Assembly: GCA_002633005.1 (NCBI GenBank)
Contig: NMRA01000050.1
Coordinates: 645,983 to 669,458 of the forward strand
DNA length: 23,476 nt
Source: Phoronis australis
Lineage: Eukaryota > Phoronida > Phoronidae
Reading direction: 5' to 3'
Part shown: piece by piece, positions 1 to 9,240 of the stretch
Layout of the letters: every line of letters begins with the position of its first letter
Position numbering within the stretch: the first letter of the stretch is position 1
The notes under the pieces: model-generated
What the model was told of the DNA's origin: nothing
What the model saw: only the letters and a program-made list of their open reading frames with translations
Databases searched by the model: none
Program-made: the position numbers and the translations under genes

Positions 1-199
1 TATAGAATTCGGGACATGGAAATTCCCACAAGTTTCTTTTATTCTGGAATTTGGGACAAGGGCAATTTGGACATACCTCGTATTTCTCAAATTTTGGTCA
101 ACGTTACTTCAGTCTACAGAGTGGGTAATTTTTCTGTCTTTCTGTTGATTCTTGAATTTGGAGTGGCCAACATTGCCTATTTCTAGAATTCGGGACACG
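1..199. repeat. Degenerate direct repeats at the left edge
   Basis: TAGAATTCGGGACA occurs exactly at 3-16 and 184-197. Weaker relatives are near 44-57 (TGGAATTTGGGACA) and 150-160. The repeat appears to continue off the left edge, so its full extent is not visible. Confidence 0.5.
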
Positions 200-2150
200 C
201 TTCGACCTTGAGCAAAATACTTTTTACTGTACCAAATTGGAGACTTTTTAGCATAGTCCACTTCTTTAGAAAGGACAATATACATGTTTATGAAGCACTG
301 TTTTCTTGGATCAGTCCTGTGTTAGTTCTTATCCTGGGAATGACCACTCATTTTCGAGTCCAGTTATTTGTAGTCTGCTGCAATTGTGCACAATTTTACC
401 CATGGCCTTGAGCTAACATTTCAATTACTAGCTTGGGCTGTGGGATTGACACTGTTCCGTAACACTCTTGTATTATGTTTACAGGGTTTATTTGCAATTA
501 CTCATATTCAGTAACTATATATTTTACTTTTCAGTTGTTCATAGTTTATTTTCGGATTGCTCATGTCTTATTTAATGATTCTCTAATACACAATAGGACA
601 TCTTAATACTGCTCTTCTTTCAGTTGTATACTTTGATATTACCATGTGTGTATAATTTCCAATACACATATAGTTCATGAGATTTACAGTACAGTACATG
701 GCTAGGAGACACACGTTGACTTGGGGAAAGTGCAAAACCTATATTAGAAGAGCCATCTCATATCAAGTAACCCTTTCATGAAACTTTCTGTCTTTATCGA
801 GCCTGGAAATCGATCTGCCGTGGAATAGGCTAAGATTGTACATAAGGTTAAATGATGAAAATTTGTGACCATCATCTCTGTAAACTGCTGAGGAACAAAT
901 TTTGTTGATATTTATCACAATCTTTTATAATGTTCCTTAACAATGTCAAATTGAACAACCATCATCTGCTATCGATTCTTGAACTGGCAGAGCATCCTGG
1001 AGAAAAGTGCAACTAACCTGCACTAGTGAAATATTTTCCAGTCCTACCTTCTTAGTAAACAAGATCTCAGTTGTATCCAAAGTCTTGCAAACAAAGACCC
1101 ATTAGAGTTTCAAGACAAAAGATGTTACTTGAAAACGCATTTCACACACCGCCTTGTTTAGTTTTGCGAATTTGCAACAGATGGCAAAAGCGTAGTTTGT
1201 ATGCTTACTCATGTTAAAAACGACTCAAATTCCTAATTAAATTAAGACCAAAGACAAAAATCCAACTAAGGGTTCATGAAAGGATCTTGTCTGAATTTTT
1301 GTCTTACCTCAGCCTGAATTTGAATATTAACTAAGACGGATTTTTGGCCTTTAAGTTTTAAGTCATTTTTCATAAAGCGCCTCAGTTTTCACCAATTGCC
1401 TTGAACGCTTTTCACAAATATGTGCCAACACATACACTTACATGATTAACACTGATTAGCATTCAACACATTCTATTCCTGTATCAACAAACACCATTTA
1501 TTATATAGTGCACAACAGTTACATCATCAATCCCAAGTCTAGTTTCAACCATCATCTTGTAATGGACTGTTGACAAAACAAATGTTTGTTAAATAAATAA
1601 AGTGTAAATAGCACCATAACAGTGTCCAAATAGTTTGGACCTCAGTCATAACCAGAAGAGGTGTCACTCGGTACAGTAGTTAACTCTTCATTAAACTACC
1701 AGCATAAGCCATCACACTCAAGTAGTACTGTCACCCCACTGCCCAGTGTTCCTAAGTAATGGTTTACCTATATAAATACAACTGCATTAACATGGACATG
1801 TATACAAACTAGTGAAACCGGATAAACACATGGAGCTCAAATGAGTCATTGGCCAGCAATCAGCTGAAGTAGCGAAGCATAGTGTACAACAATAACTAAA
1901 GATGTCACTGACTGGTGAGGAGTTAACAGACTTAGTCAGTGTCTTTGAGTGCAAAGTACTTGGATCGACACCTGTGTTGCTTGGAGGCATTTCACGCTGG
2001 TCCCTACTCACGCACAGCTGGAGTCCAAACGGTCCAGGATAATTCCTCTCCTGTTCAGTTGCTCTCTGATATCAAAATGTGGTGATTACAAAAGGTCTTT
2101 CTTTTAATTTACAAGGAATGCGACCCTCTTTAGTTTTTGAATTCTATGAA
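200..2150. other. No gene recognised
   Basis: AT-rich sequence without a convincing exon. Part of it, up to one of the poly(A) candidates, may be 3' untranslated region of the LYPD6-like gene. A minus-strand open frame at 1787-2072 is discussed under rejected items. Confidence 0.4.
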
Positions 2151-2243
2151 TGGTCCTCATCTCGCTGGTTCCCTTCGTGCTGCTAGGTGGTCAGTAGCCA
2201 GCGTGCTGGCTAGGCACGTAGGGGACCAGCGAGTGGTCCTCAT
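2151..2243. mobile_element. 73-bp inverted-repeat (MITE-like) insertion with 10-bp direct repeats
   Basis: The 10-bp direct repeat TGGTCCTCAT at 2151-2160 and 2234-2243 brackets a 73-bp segment (2161-2233). Its ends are inverted repeats of 20 bp matching at 18 positions: the left starts CTCGCTGGTTCCC and the right ends GGGGACCAGCGAG. Inside is a second hairpin, TAGCCAGC-GT-GCTGGCTA (2195-2212). No coding capacity fits. Target duplications of 9-10 bp are known for Mutator-like transposons, but the family here is unassigned. The element lies in the presumed 3' untranslated region of the LYPD6-like gene. Confidence 0.6.
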
Positions 2244-2273
2244 AAGCTTCCTCCATTTTTGCCCATGCCGTCA

Positions 2274-2279
2274 TTTAAT
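2274..2279 (-). promoter_or_regulatory. Candidate poly(A) signal ATTAAA after the LYPD6-like stop
   Basis: ATTAAA on the minus strand lies 85 bases past the stop. A second copy is at 2103-2108 and an AATAAA is at 1497-1502. Which one is used cannot be told from sequence. Confidence 0.3.
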
Positions 2280-2363
2280 TCTGGGACGTTCGGTCTTCCA
2301 CGTTATCCAATCTTCTTTTCACGGCAAAGCACTCACCATTGACTTGAGTGACAATAATAACTG

Positions 2364-2549
2364 TTACCTCCTGTCGTATGAAAATACTTCTGCAACTATG
2401 GCAACAACCAATAGTGGAAAACGATTGGATGCAGTCCTTGTGGCAGCATTGCTTAGTCCCAAATCTATGGTCGACAAGGCAATAGCAGACGACATGTTTG
2501 TGGGAACGAACTCGTTGCAATAAGAATGAGTGCAACACGAAATGCATTC
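2364..2549 (-). CDS. LYPD6-like: LYPD6-like exon 4: CC...CN signature, C-terminal tail, stop
   Basis: The exon begins after a very good acceptor, TTATTATTTTTTCAG, and reads ECISCCTHSYCNEFVPTN. This is the closing cysteine pattern of LU domains. It continues through a Ser/Thr/Asn-rich linker to a hydrophobic stretch, FPLLVVAIVAEVFS, and ends TAA at 2366-2364. The stop overlaps a possible donor (AGGAG then GTAACA), so a further exon and a different tail cannot be excluded. A long open frame in another phase across the same bases is a shadow. Confidence 0.88.
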   Translation of the reverse strand, partial: ECISCCTHSYCNEFVPTNMSSAIALSTIDLGLSNAATRTASNRFPLLVVAIVAEVFSYDRR

Positions 2550-5500
2550 CTGAAAAAATAATAAAACGGTCAGTGGGATGGACTTCACGTAGTAAAACGA
2601 TATTTTGATTTAGCATGATGTAAACGGTACGAGGACTGGTCTGGGTATGAATTCCTAAATCATCCTAAATGTCAAAAAAATTGTAATAGACCTTATCACA
2701 TGTGACCTCTCTTGTAAGAATCATTTGATTAATCAAAGTGACTACTAAGATAATGGTGAAAATGATAACAATAATGATAATTATAATGATAATAGTCTTA
2801 GAACGTGAAAGGTGTCATATAATTTCTCATAGGCTTACATACCTGAATATTATCATTGCCTGTAAGGCGGCAGCCTACATCATCCTTAGTACATTCATGT
2901 TCAGGGGCACACACTTTATGAACAGCGATACTGTGGCCCTTTGTGGCGTGCAACTGATGAATTGTTTTACATATGGTATGATCTAAAAGAATAACAGCGA
3001 TTAACTGACGGGTATGGAAAGCGCCCTGAGCAGTACTGGTTAGGGTAAAAATTGGGTCATAGATACCGGTATATTCAAAAGACCAATAGCGGGTTTCTCA
3101 AATTGACAGAAAATTGGGACAAAGCCGTCATCATGTTGCATGAGGCAAAAAGCATAGACAGTTTTGGCAGGTGCTTTTTGAACATCGATTCGGTGGCATC
3201 GTATTAATTTTAGGTGCTCACCATTTCAAAAAAGAAAGCCCTTTGACGAGCAAAAACTGTTCGGTATTTTTTCGAATCGCTTGGAAAATCATGGCGTTTC
3301 AAACCTTATATCTCTTACTTACGTGCCATTGTGCAACTTTTCAAAAAATGTGAGACTCCGACTGAAGTTGATGCGGGACCACGTTTGTAAGTGGATAAGC
3401 GCAGGTTTCAAAATACGTGTAGACGCAAAAATCTCGCTCAGGAATACATAGCCATATCTTACACACTACAAGGATTCACGTTGAGCGAGTGATCGGTAAC
3501 AGCTTAACGCCAAGGGACAACAATCTGCACATTGCTGCTTGGGTCTATTTCGTCAACCTCTGGGCAGTGACACTGAAAATTACTGCAAGCGACTTCGCTA
3601 AACACGTCACTTTCGAGACATCGAAAAAAGGGAATGATGACTTATACCATTAAATGTAAGTGGTTGTTGAGTCGGCTTCAGTGCAATGTACATTTAGTGG
3701 CATAGCGATCGATGATGGCCGGGTATCTCAATTTCCACATCACCGATTTTTGACGACAAGAATTTGTAAGTTGATAAGTTCAGATAAAGGGGTTTTTCGT
3801 CGTGATTTATAGTTAAAATCTAATATTGTAAATGATTTTGCCGTAAGTATCAGTAAAGTTTAAATAAAAAGAAATGCTGTAAAGCCCCGTAAGTAAGCAA
3901 TTACGCTTATATGACGCAGTTCCGTTATTAGCACATGCGTTAAATTGCTTGGTGTAACAGTAAATTGTTGTCAATCGCGACTTGTGCCACTGCCTTGCCT
4001 TTTTGCAGTTGTAGATTTGTATAAATCCTTTTACGCTGACCCAAATCGACAAGGCTCAACCTTTTGGTCCTTAAGTGGGGACACGAATGAAAACTACTAT
4101 GGTTTAGTGTTGCATATTGTGCTTTCAACACCTATAATGTGCAATAATGTGATAGCATCGGGGAAAAGAAGAGTCTGTGACCTATACTTCTAAAAAACAA
4201 GAAAGTTCAGGAATGCAAAGGCCTGGTGCAAATGCAGGTTACACTTAATTCAATATTTAGAGGTTAATAATCGACATGAAAAAACAAGAGTTAACCGTGC
4301 CATAAACAGTCCTAAGCCTCTATCACTTAAAAATCTCCCATAACCACAAACATCTTCATTATCGTATGATATAACTCCTTGTCTGCTCTTAGGCACGCCA
4401 ATTTCAGACGTTTACGAATGTATCTTTAGACAAGTGGTCACCTCTGTCAAATGAAGTCGATTGGTGACGACTTACACGAAAAACTTGCCATGTAAATGTC
4501 AGGATATGTTCCGACGAGTTAAGCGAAAACGACGGCTTAACCGCGCATTTTACATGTAAATGAGTGGGCGTCATTGTAATCAGGACCAAGAAAAAGTGAC
4601 GTCTTATGCAGACTGACGAGATATGCGATGATGAGTTAAGTGAGGTGGCTTGTGCCTCGGCCCGCTTCACACTGCCACCGAATTAAACATGCTAATATCA
4701 GGGATGCTTGTTCTCGGGGGAAGCCATGAATTTCTTGCGAAATGTATGTAAACAATATTCCTGAATGGTCTTCCACTACGTAATACGAGAACGCAGTGAA
4801 ACCCAATGCAGCAAATGCACAATAGCAAAAACAGTCAGTCACCACTTGGCGAGATAATAATGCAATAGAAAGCACATACACATGTGTAAACAAGGCTGCA
4901 TTACCAGAATGTGAAATGCATGTACTCACTTTTGTAGCACGGTCGATCTGGTGCCCACATGTTGCAGTCATCGTTCGTTGTCTTATTCGGACACGTCCAA
5001 CAAGTTAAATCTGAAAACAAAGTCAACATTGGGCTAAATGCTCTGTGTTTTCCATCAACAGCAATTAAATTAAAAATCTAACAATGAGAGAAAAAACACA
5101 AGAAAATCAAAGTTTCTAAATTATCCATTCGGTGCCAATCCAGTCACAAATGTTGTTCTGTTCTCACGAATCTAGTACCTTTACACGCATTGCAGTTTTA
5201 CAGCCCCTTACTTTTTTCTACAAACATTCTTCTATTCCTAGTCGTTCTCGTCTCAGGAATGAAAACTGCTCCTCACAAATTTTAGCTCCAGTACGACCAA
5301 AGATTTTATAGTATCTTTGGTACGACTCTCACTCAAAGATTCTCTTTATTTTTCTATCGATGTTGTCATTGGATAATGGCGGGCAGACATTTGTTTTTAA
5401 AACCACCACTCTTTACCACAAGCAGTTTGTTATGGAACAATAAACCCGCGTACTTTGTCCAAAACACCTTTTAATTTGAGCCAGTTACAGCATAGACTAT

Positions 5501-6499
5501 AGTCTATAATCTATGGTTACAGTTAGGCTATAGTCTATAATCTATGGTTACAGTTAGACTATAGTCTATAATCTATGGTTGCAGTTAGACTATAGTCTAT
5601 AATCTATGGTTACAGCATAGACTATAGTCTATAATCTATGGTTACAGCATAGACTATAGTCTATAATCTATGGTTACAGTTAGAAAATCGGTCTCGTCTT
5701 GTTCCTTACCCAGGTTAGAAAGGATTTCAAGGCTTCGGAAAGAGTAAAAGGTATTTATTGCTTCAGACAAGCAAGCCATTAAGACTCCCATAGGGTTGTC
5801 AAGACGATGAAAACAACTATAAAGGAGCACACTGTTGTTAGTCTTGGGGGAAACTATTCACGAAAACACTGAATACTGGACTTGGCAACTGGTATATTCC
5901 ATGAACTGCAGGCATGGTTTAGGAAAGGTTACTGCACTCAGTTACACAGATTATAAGCGTTCTACCGAAAATATGTATGTAAAACGGTGTCTTCATAGGT
6001 TTTTCAAAGGCTTCGTCCGATAAAATTTTCACGCTATATTGTGGGGAAAAACAGAAAGTTGGTATCCGTGGCAACGACCCAAAATAATTTTAAAATCTAA
6101 GTATAGTAAAATCAAAACGTGAATAAAGACCCTGGATGAACTGACTTGCATTTTAATTGAACCGTTGGGACAAGACACAGGTGCGTGATTAGTTCCTTTT
6201 TATCCATCTTGAATAACCGAAAACCACGATATAGCAAAATGCATCTCCATCAATGCAAATGTCCAACAGTCCAAGTAATGAATTCAGTTCTACACGGAGA
6301 TGATACGGAGGTCTTTGTGGATACGCACATAAAACAACAGTGTGATATTCTGATGCTACGATAAAAATGGTCTCTTACCTTTCCGTACAATACTAGAACC
6401 GACTGCCATGCCACCAGGTGGGGACATAGTTGTGAACAACACAGGCAACAGGACCACATAGCCAAAACAATAATGGCTTCTGTATGGGGTTAACCTCAT
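2364..6499 (-). CDS. LYPD6-like: LYPD6-like Ly6/uPAR-domain protein, four exons
   Basis: Joining minus-strand exons 6499-6379, 5010-4930, 2982-2843 and 2549-2364 gives 175 residues; human LYPD6 is about the same length. Intron phases 1, 1 and 0 match at every junction and all introns are GT-AG. Residues 1-26 look like a signal peptide. The LU (three-finger) domain spans about 42-126, with twelve cysteines at 44, 47, 56, 65, 72, 92, 98, 105, 116, 119, 120 and 125. Diagnostic motifs are CNMWAPD, HSIAVHKVCAPEHEC and the closing ECISCC...YCN; human LYPD6 has CNRWAPD and SISVTKRCVPLEEC at the same places. N-glycosylation sequons are at 49, 68 and 132. A hydrophobic stretch at 158-171 suggests a GPI signal, though the last four residues (YDRR) are charged. 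In vertebrates LYPD6 sits in membrane rafts, binds LRP6 and tunes Wnt signalling; that role here is inference. LYPD6 versus LYPD6B cannot be separated. Confidence 0.88.
2749..2795. repeat. Imperfect ATGATA-type simple repeat
   Basis: A run of imperfect AATGATA/AATAATG units in intron 3 of the LYPD6-like gene, low in complexity and without other features. Confidence 0.5.
2843..2982 (-). CDS. LYPD6-like: LYPD6-like exon 3: middle fingers of LU domain
   Basis: This 140-base exon follows a TATTCTTTTAG acceptor (AG at 2984-2983) and ends at a GTATGTAAG donor (2842 downward). It starts in phase 1, giving Asn with the last base of exon 2 and creating an NHT sequon, and ends in phase 0. It encodes ICKTIHQLHATKGHSIAVHK followed by VCAPEHEC...VGC, supplying four cysteines with LYPD6 spacing. 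Human LYPD6 has Asn where His84 stands in GHSI. Confidence 0.9.
4930..5010 (-). CDS. LYPD6-like: LYPD6-like exon 2: first finger of LU domain
   Basis: This 81-base exon is bounded by a TTTTCAG acceptor (AG at 5012-5011) and a strong GTGAGT donor (4929-4924). In phase 1 it reads LTCWTC...NDDCNMWAPDRPCYK. That is the opening C-x2-C, the third cysteine and the CN-x-WAPD-x-x-C block characteristic of LYPD6/LYPD6B. The sequon NKT lies in the first loop. Both flanking phases are 1, which fits the neighbouring exons. Confidence 0.9.
5291..5326. repeat. 22-bp hairpin between 7-bp direct repeats
   Basis: The direct repeat GTACGAC (5291-5297 and 5320-5326) flanks CAAAGAT-TTTATAGT-ATCTTTG (5298-5319), whose 7-bp arms pair perfectly. 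With the innermost base of each direct repeat the stem of ACCAAAGAT/ATCTTTGGT reaches 9 bp. It lies in intron 1 of the LYPD6-like gene. Confidence 0.55.
5485..5684. repeat. 31/32-bp minisatellite, six units plus a partial one
   Basis: Units run 5485-5516 (32), 5517-5547 (31), 5548-5578 (31), 5579-5609 (31), 5610-5641 (32) and 5642-5673 (32), then a truncated unit to 5684. The 32-bp form has CAGCATAG and the 31-bp form CAGTTAG/CAGTTAGG near the start, in the order A-B-B-B-A-A. Every unit holds the palindrome GACTATAGTC (GGCTATAGTC in unit 2), and the A form extends it to ATAGACTATAGTCTAT. Few substitutions separate units, so amplification looks recent. It lies in intron 1 of the LYPD6-like gene. 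Confidence 0.95.
6379..6499 (-). CDS. LYPD6-like: LYPD6-like exon 1: start codon and signal peptide
   Basis: The ATG is at 6499-6497 and the exon encodes 40 codons plus one base, ending at a GTAAGA donor (6378-6373). The peptide begins MRLTPYRSHYCFG and is followed by a hydrophobic core, YVVLLPVLFTT, typical of a signal peptide. The single left-over G joins AT of exon 2 to make an Asp codon. Two possible acceptors lie upstream (AG at 6518-6519 after a long pyrimidine tract, and GTCCAG just before the ATG), so the 5' untranslated region may be spliced. I did not find a convincing promoter. This exon has no domain of its own and is assigned by phase, position and signal-peptide character, so it is the least certain of the four. 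Confidence 0.7.
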
Positions 6500-6519
6500 T
6501 TCTGGACATCAAAAAGACT

Positions 6520-9150
6520 GTAAAGAAGAAAGGAACAACGGTTGGTTATGCCATCAAATACCGTGACTGCCCTATAAGAAAAGGCAACTGCTGTATATGA
6601 CATGAGTGAACATAGTTCACGGAGAAACTAGCAGCTGTCGGTATAATGAAGAATGATGAATCTGACACGTGACCAAACAGGTGGAAGAAAAAAGGAATTT
6701 TCAAAAACCTGTAGACTGAAAAAGCTAAATACATTACAAATTTTCAACGTGTGTTGTTTCGTTTTATCTCCTCACAGACTGCCTGAAATAAAAATATAGC
6801 CCAACTTATTTATTCTTGTTGGGAGTTTATTTAATTAATAGGAAAATATTTCAAATATGGTGCCTGCACGTGGCCTTAAAAAGCCACATACAAGGACAAG
6901 GAGCATCGTTAATTTTTTTTTTTAATTTTGATATTCATCGTTTTCCTTATGGGTATTCAAACATGGTAGTGTGCCATGTTCTGAACTGTGTTTGGAAATC
7001 GAGACACATGTTTGAAAAGTTCGAGTACTGCCTACTTTCTAAGGCGAATGGCTGAAATAGTGTATTGTATAGAAATCTTATTTTTATTCTTAGCCTTAAA
7101 AGGATAACGCCATGCGTAGCAAGTGAAAATAGGGCGCAACTTTGGATGCTTCGGTGGATTAGCAGAAAGCCTAGGAAGATTGTAGACATGAAAACAGAAT
7201 GTTTGGATCTTTCCTAAGGGAGAACTCTGAATGTTGTTCATGTTTTGAGATAGAAACGCCACTAATTTCCCACAATGCATTGTGGCCACAGAGGAGTTCA
7301 CACATTGTTGCTTGTAAAGCACCATTCGTCAGATATGTACACTGTCGACGTGCATATCAAGGTTGTCTGTCCCCTTTCGGGGTTTTCAACTCAGGATATC
7401 GACCTACTTAGAGAAGAAACCCATTTGTAGGGAGCTTCCATACAAAGTCACTCTTTTGTAGAGATTTGTTTGAGAAATAACAACCTTTTGCAGGGATTAA
7501 TTTCGTATACCTAAGTCCTTTTTATGATTCTTGGATAGCAGTCTTTTTAACCCAGTTAGCCTACAATAACTAAAAATGAGACGCCACAATTTCAAAACTA
7601 AGTACATCTCGTACAACAAAAGTCTAAAAATATCAAGAAAACTATAACCCCGCGTAGATTTTTGTAGATGGAAAAAGAAACATTTAGTGGAGTTTCGAAC
7701 TCTCAAAGTGGAACGTTCTGAAGGGTGATAAATCGTTCGAGTCACCAATTTGAGCAAAAAGTTTTGCTCCTCTTGTCTCATGGGAGTAACCCCTCAGGCG
7801 TATTGCCCAGAAATAGTGTTTACAAATTTAGTCAACTGCACGTACAATAAATCAAATTATTGTACAGTTGAATCCACTAAGACCGAAAAAGTACAAAAGT
7901 GATGCCATGTTTACAAAAAACGAGAATCTCTTTTGTACCGGCATTGAAGTTAAACGCGTGCTTTCGTTATGAAATTAATATCAGGCTGTTCCTTTGTATT
8001 GTGTGTGACCTGTCAGTTCTTCCCGAAAACAGAGACCAAGAGCAAAGAACAAGATAAAACAAATTTTATGACGGCAAGTGGCCTAAATGAAATCCTGCCC
8101 CCTTTTCCTAGTTCGCCCTTTAAATCAACTGTTATTAGTGTATTGTTGAAGAATACTAAACTGTTAAACTAAAAGATCTTGTTTTTTCAGTAAGTAGAGG
8201 TTTAATGCTACTTTAAAACATAGGTAACGTTAAAAAAATCCTTCCACAGATTTTATAGTAGCAAAAACATTCAGTCAGGGAAGAGAGAACCATTTGGCAG
8301 GGAAAATAGTCGTGAAAAGTCCCCCATCTGAGCGACAAGTCACATAGAATCGTCGGAAAGCCATTAAAATAGACTGACCCGCAAAAATTGCCAACGAATT
8401 CAGGACGTGCACAAAAATCTTGAAGAAGCAAGGCTACACGTGCACCCAGCTTCTACTATCAAAATACAAAAATTGTCTTGAAATGTTTATGACCACTTAT
8501 ATAACACGAGAAATATTACATAAGAATGTTGACATTCCCACACACCAGCTAGGCTATTTACCATTATAGCAGCAACTCATTCATCACCTTTACAAAGTAG
8601 TTACATTGTACGACTATGTGCATAGTAAGAAGTCAACATCCCTGCAGTAAATTCATTGTTGTGTCCCTACACAATGTCGATAGTGTTGCAGACATTCCAC
8701 CCAAATATTAAATCCTAGCTGGGATACTATTCAACTTCTAGGTAAAAATGTCTTGACCTCAGAAAACAAACTGAGGGGTCAATATCATCTACGGTAAGAT
8801 TCACCTCCTTTGGGGGATGAGTCTACAGCAACTGTGGTAAAAGTTTTTCACTTTGCAATACAATGCTGAGCCAAATTTTGTTGGATGCTCAGTAACAACA
8901 ATGAGAATTTTTCATATTTGATTTCCCACTTTTCCACTATACTATGTGGTAAAGTGAAGGGCCGTGCATCGGAGAAGAAACCCAGGCCTTTAGGATTAAA
9001 TGGACGTTATGGTTTTTAAGGCTGAAAATGACATTTTTGGTATTAATTTTATGCGATAGGTTTATTGAAGTCCTTAACAATGAACAGAACAATAAAACAC
9101 GCCGTTCTCAGCCAGACATTCGCTGAAATCGATGCCGGTGTCTTTACCAC
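6520..9150. other. Non-coding or unrecognised sequence
   Basis: I find no exon pair with matching phases here. It includes whatever promoter the LYPD6-like gene has. Around 7421-7495 a loose motif, TTTGTAGGGA or similar, recurs three times about 33 bases apart. A copy of a short dispersed repeat (CGGCAAGTGGCCTAAAT) is at 8072-8088; its relatives form the inverted repeat at 14.2-14.5 kb. Confidence 0.3.
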
Positions 9151-9161
9151 TTGTTATTTAA

Positions 9162-9240
9162 GAATACGTGGCTCAGAGGCAGAGTGTAAACCTTAGACTG
9201 CGGAGGTAGTGCGTTCCATTCCGAGCTACTGTTAATTTCT
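9162..9240 (+). mobile_element. tRNA-derived SINE-like head
   Basis: TGGCTCAGAGG (9169-9179) fits the RNA polymerase III A box TRGYNNARNNG at every fixed position. Forty-three bases on, GCGTTCCATTCC (9211-9222) resembles the B box GGTTCGANTCC with a few changes. Between them lies a tRNA-like stretch with GGAGGTAGTG before the B box, as in many invertebrate SINE heads. Stems do not pair well enough for a functional tRNA. The 3' end of the element, perhaps near 9300, is not clear. Confidence 0.5.

Noticed and set aside
1787-2072. Minus-strand open frame with NYPGPFGLQLC, similar to the YPG strand of p53-family domains, next to a GTGAGT
   Set aside because: The likeness is about ten residues only, the acceptor is weak, nothing else of a p53 domain follows, and it lies downstream of the LYPD6-like stop in probable 3' untranslated sequence.
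2275-2616. 113-codon minus-strand frame across LYPD6-like exon 4
   Set aside because: It is a shadow of the true frame, which carries the CC...CN signature.
3249-3390. Plus-strand 46-codon frame ending near GTAAGTGG, and an opposite-strand 39-base block with splice-like ends
   Set aside because: The minus block does not fit the phases of the LYPD6-like exons, since exon 3 at 2843-2982 already completes the domain. The plus frame has no acceptor or family match.
3495-3660. Minus-strand frame with CSNFQCHCPEVDEIDP inside LYPD6-like intron 2
   Set aside because: It has four Cys but not LU spacing, no phase-compatible acceptor and a stop at its end. It is not part of the gene.
7730-7750. CGTTCGAGTCACC, resembling a tRNA B box
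   Set aside because: No A box or stems at tRNA distance.
7969-8172. Plus-strand 67-codon frame starting like a signal peptide
   Set aside because: It contains a copy of the dispersed repeat CGGCAAGTGGCC and has no support beyond an AT-rich hydrophobic start.
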